Program-made: the position numbers and the translations under genes
Part shown: positions 62,244-64,000 of the stretch, one piece after another
Layout: the number at the start of each line of letters is the position of its first letter
How positions within the stretch are numbered: the stretch's first letter is position 1
NCBI GenBank assembly: GCA_022447225.1
Contig: JAKVAZ010000013.1
Location: 141,519 to 205,518, forward strand
Direction of reading: 5' to 3'
Length of the DNA: 64,000 nt
Source: Fuerstiella sp.
GTDB lineage: Bacteria > Planctomycetota > Planctomycetia > Planctomycetales > Planctomycetaceae
Notes under the pieces: generated by a model
The model's database searches: none
Seen by the model: the letters and a program-made list of their open reading frames with translations, nothing else
Told to the model about the DNA's origin: nothing

Positions 62244-64000
62244 ATGATGAACATTGTAACAAAACAAAGTAGAGAAGTCGCTTTGTCTGAATCAATACCC
62301 GTGGAATTGAAGGAGCGTCCACAGTGGGTTTTATGGAAAAACGTATCACGGAATGGTGACGTCTCTAAGCGGCCTTACAGCGTCACGGGGGAGGATGCCA
62401 AATCGAATGATCCCGAAACGTGGGCTACATTCGAAGCGGTCGTCGATGCATTCGATCCCGAACGATACGCGGGCATCGGATACACGTTTTGTGAAGACGA
62501 TCCATTTGTCGGCGTCGATCTCGATGGTTGTCGTAACCCAGTGGATGGCTCACTAACACCGTGGGCGCAGGAAATCATTAATCAGTGTGACACTTACACT
62601 GAAGTCTCACCCTCACAAACCGGCGTAAAGCTGTTTTGTCGTTCATCCACCCAACCGCCCAAAGGAAAAAACAAGAGGCTGCCGGGTGAACCTATTGACG
62701 GCAAAACACCCGGCGTAGAAGTCTATTCTCGCGGGCGTTATTTCACGGTGACGGGGGACTTGCTGAACGGCCATCCTTACATTACCGATTGCACTTCACA
62801 GGTTGGTAACTTACTGGAAAAGCACTGGCCACACGTTTCCAAAGCTGGACAGGTAACGACTCAGCTACCGGCGTTTTCAGACGATCATGTCATGGAACGT
62901 GCAAGGAAATACGTTGCGAAGATGCCCGGAGCCGTGAGTGGGCAATCTGGGCACAACCAAACGTTCGCTGTGGCGTGCAAATTAGTTCAGGGTTTCGATC
63001 TGTCCCAGCAACAGGCTTTAATGATCATGCGGGAGTTCAGCTCACGGTGCGAACCGCCGTGGACTGAATCAGACATGTGCCACAAAGTCGAAGACGCCGA
63101 CAAACAACCAGGTGAGCGAGGTTATCTGCTAAGAGCCTCACACTCTCGTAGGGAAGACGAAAGTGACGAGAGGATGGTTTGTACGTTCGCGGGTGTGGAT
63201 GTTGCGGAGCATTGGCACCTGATCGACGAGCCGACACAGTGGCTCGTGAATGACGTCTTCGCATGTGGCCAACCTACGATCGTGGGAGCAAAGCAAAAGA
63301 GCCTCAAAACGACACTGATGGCGGATCTCGCCGTTTGTTTTGCGACTGGGTTTCCATGGCTGCGAAAGTTCGAAGTACCAAAGCAGCGTCGCATCCTGGT
63401 AATCACCGGAGAGGCGTCGCTGAAGTCAGCACTGAAGAAGATCGGACAGGCAGCTGACTCACTCAACGTGAAGCCCGAACAACTCAAGGGGTGGGTAAGA
63501 GTGGAAGCAGTGGACTTCCCGACTTTACCCCGGCAGGAAGATTGTGACGCTGTAGCGTTGGCCATCCACGAGTACGACATTGACGTTTGTATTCTTGATC
63601 CGCTCTACATGGGCCTGGAGGGACTGAACACCGCGAATCTCACGGAGGTTGGCCCAGCCATGCGACGATTCATGGCGGCGTGCAAACCGGCTGAAGTAAT
63701 CATTTGCCACCACGTGAAGAAAACTGCCAGCTTTGACGATGCTCCCAATCTCGAAGACCTAAGCCAGGCAGGTATCGCTGAATTCGCTGGCAATTATTGG
63801 CTCATGGGACGAATGAGCGAATACATGGGAGACGGCCAGCATGAAATCGCCATTAGGACAGGTGGCCGAGACGATCAGTTCCACCTTCTACAAATGAATT
63901 TTAACGAGATCTTGTGGCAAGCCGATTTTGTGGACCTCCAGGAACACCGAGAAAAACGAATAGCCGACAGACAAACAAAAAAACACGAAGCTGAAGCCAA
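62244..64000 (+). CDS. Primase-polymerase/RecA-like ATPase replication protein (partial)
   Basis: An open frame of 585 codons running off the window edge; start ATG 62244 or 62247 with AGGAG just upstream. The N-terminus resembles primase-polymerase proteins of mobile elements: PVELKERPQWVLWKNVSRNG, YAGIGYTFCEDDPFVGVDLD (the DxD metal pair near residues 88-90), GVEVYSRGRYFTVTG. A central helical part leads to a RecA/RepA-like ATPase with a Walker A-like GAKQKSLKTTL (about 347-357), RILVITGEASLKSALKKIG, Walker B IDVCILDPLYMG (about 446-457) and the sensor IICHHVKKTASFDD. It probably starts replication of the integrative element. The C-terminus is missing. Confidence 0.82.
   Translation, partial: MMNIVTKQSREVALSESIPVELKERPQWVLWKNVSRNGDVSKRPYSVTGEDAKSNDPETWATFEAVVDAFDPERYAGIGYTFCEDDPFVGVDLDGCRNPVDGSLTPWAQEIINQCDTYTEVSPSQTGVKLFCRSSTQPPKGKNKRLPGEPIDGKTPGVEVYSRGRYFTVTGDLLNGHPYITDCTSQVGNLLEKHWPHVSKAGQVTTQLPAFSDDHVMERARKYVAKMPGAVSGQSGHNQTFAVACKLVQGFDLSQQQALMIMREFSSRCEPPWTESDMCHKVEDADKQPGERGYLLRASHSRREDESDERMVCTFAGVDVAEHWHLIDEPTQWLVNDVFACGQPTIVGAKQKSLKTTLMADLAVCFATGFPWLRKFEVPKQRRILVITGEASLKSALKKIGQAADSLNVKPEQLKGWVRVEAVDFPTLPRQEDCDAVALAIHEYDIDVCILDPLYMGLEGLNTANLTEVGPAMRRFMAACKPAEVIICHHVKKTASFDDAPNLEDLSQAGIAEFAGNYWLMGRMSEYMGDGQHEIAIRTGGRDDQFHLLQMNFNEILWQADFVDLQEHREKRIADRQTKKHEAEA

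Larger units (their letters stand above)
60316..64000. mobile_element. Left end of an integrative element (continues past the window)
   Basis: Bounded on the left by the tRNA-Arg fragment and open on the right. The gene content differs from the chromosome: an excisionase-like HTH protein, a primase-polymerase/RecA-like ATPase, a BamE-like lipoprotein and unknown small proteins, most with short spacing or overlaps. No integrase is in the window; it should be nearer the other end. The orientation of the fragment means that the intact tRNA-Arg copy lies to the right of 64,000 on the minus strand. Confidence 0.8.

Overview
This window looks like a chromosomal segment of a planctomycete (phylum Planctomycetota). 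The main evidence is a set of protein families concentrated in that phylum: two paired DUF1549/DUF1553 + DUF1501 modules with CxxCH haem motifs, a PVC-type beta-propeller/cytochrome protein, a TIGR03806-like propeller/multihaem protein, Tat-type Gfo/Idh/MocA and TIM-barrel epimerase proteins, and very large PQQ-propeller proteins. The genus cannot be fixed from the sequence alone.

Layout. 0.2-11.6 kb: a rhodanese, then a long minus-strand block with two secreted cytochrome/DUF1501 modules, a Gfo/Idh/MocA oxidoreductase and a sugar isomerase/epimerase-like protein. This resembles planctomycete loci thought to degrade complex carbohydrates. 12.2-16.7 kb (plus): a DnaQ-like exonuclease, an SMP-30 lactonase and a haem-binding propeller protein. 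16.9-24.3 kb: a DUF3817 membrane protein, an orphan mraZ with a palindrome upstream, an acidic membrane-anchored protein, an amidohydrolase, an HD-GYP protein and a phytanoyl-CoA dioxygenase-like protein. 24.5-34.0 kb (minus): two sodium:solute symporters flank a multihaem sugar-dehydrogenase-like protein, followed by an amidase and phosphatidylserine decarboxylase. A decayed DUF1501 C-terminus sits immediately behind the decarboxylase stop codon. 34.2-39.1 kb: a PhnP-like metallo-hydrolase, NhaA, a remnant of an iron-type ABC substrate-binding protein, and a LysM/L,D-transpeptidase. 39.2-43.1 kb (minus): ribD, a SEC-C/TPR protein and a dgkA-type lipid kinase. 43.4-47.6 kb (plus): aroC, holA, comB and a PolB-like exonuclease in a row. 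47.7-52.3 kb (minus): a 1,550-residue PQQ-propeller protein. 53.0-58.0 kb (plus): a partial Flp/Tad pilus locus (prepilin peptidase, CpaB, secretin, CpaE/TadZ) without a visible TadA ATPase or pilin. It is followed by an orphan LolD-type ABC ATPase and a methyltransferase.

The right end is different. At 60274-60315 lies the 3' part only (anticodon loop to discriminator) of a minus-strand tRNA-Arg(UCU). Its orientation means that foreign DNA begins at about 60316 and continues rightward past the window edge. The genes there fit an integrative element: a small lipoprotein, an unknown 198-residue protein, an excisionase-like helix-turn-helix protein, two small overlapping ORFs and an open-ended primase-polymerase/RecA-like ATPase replication protein. 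They are accompanied by short direct repeats, a tandem repeat and strong hairpins. The integrase and the intact tRNA copy should lie beyond 64,000.

The most original observations are the tRNA-fragment boundary with its repeat-rich flank, the two gene remnants (DUF1501 behind psd; FutA-like ABC binding protein), the orphan mraZ with an 8-8-8 inverted repeat, and an approximately 122-base inverted repeat at 17.6 kb. I did not find a clearly new defence or metabolic system. All functions below rest on motif recognition by eye, without database searches.
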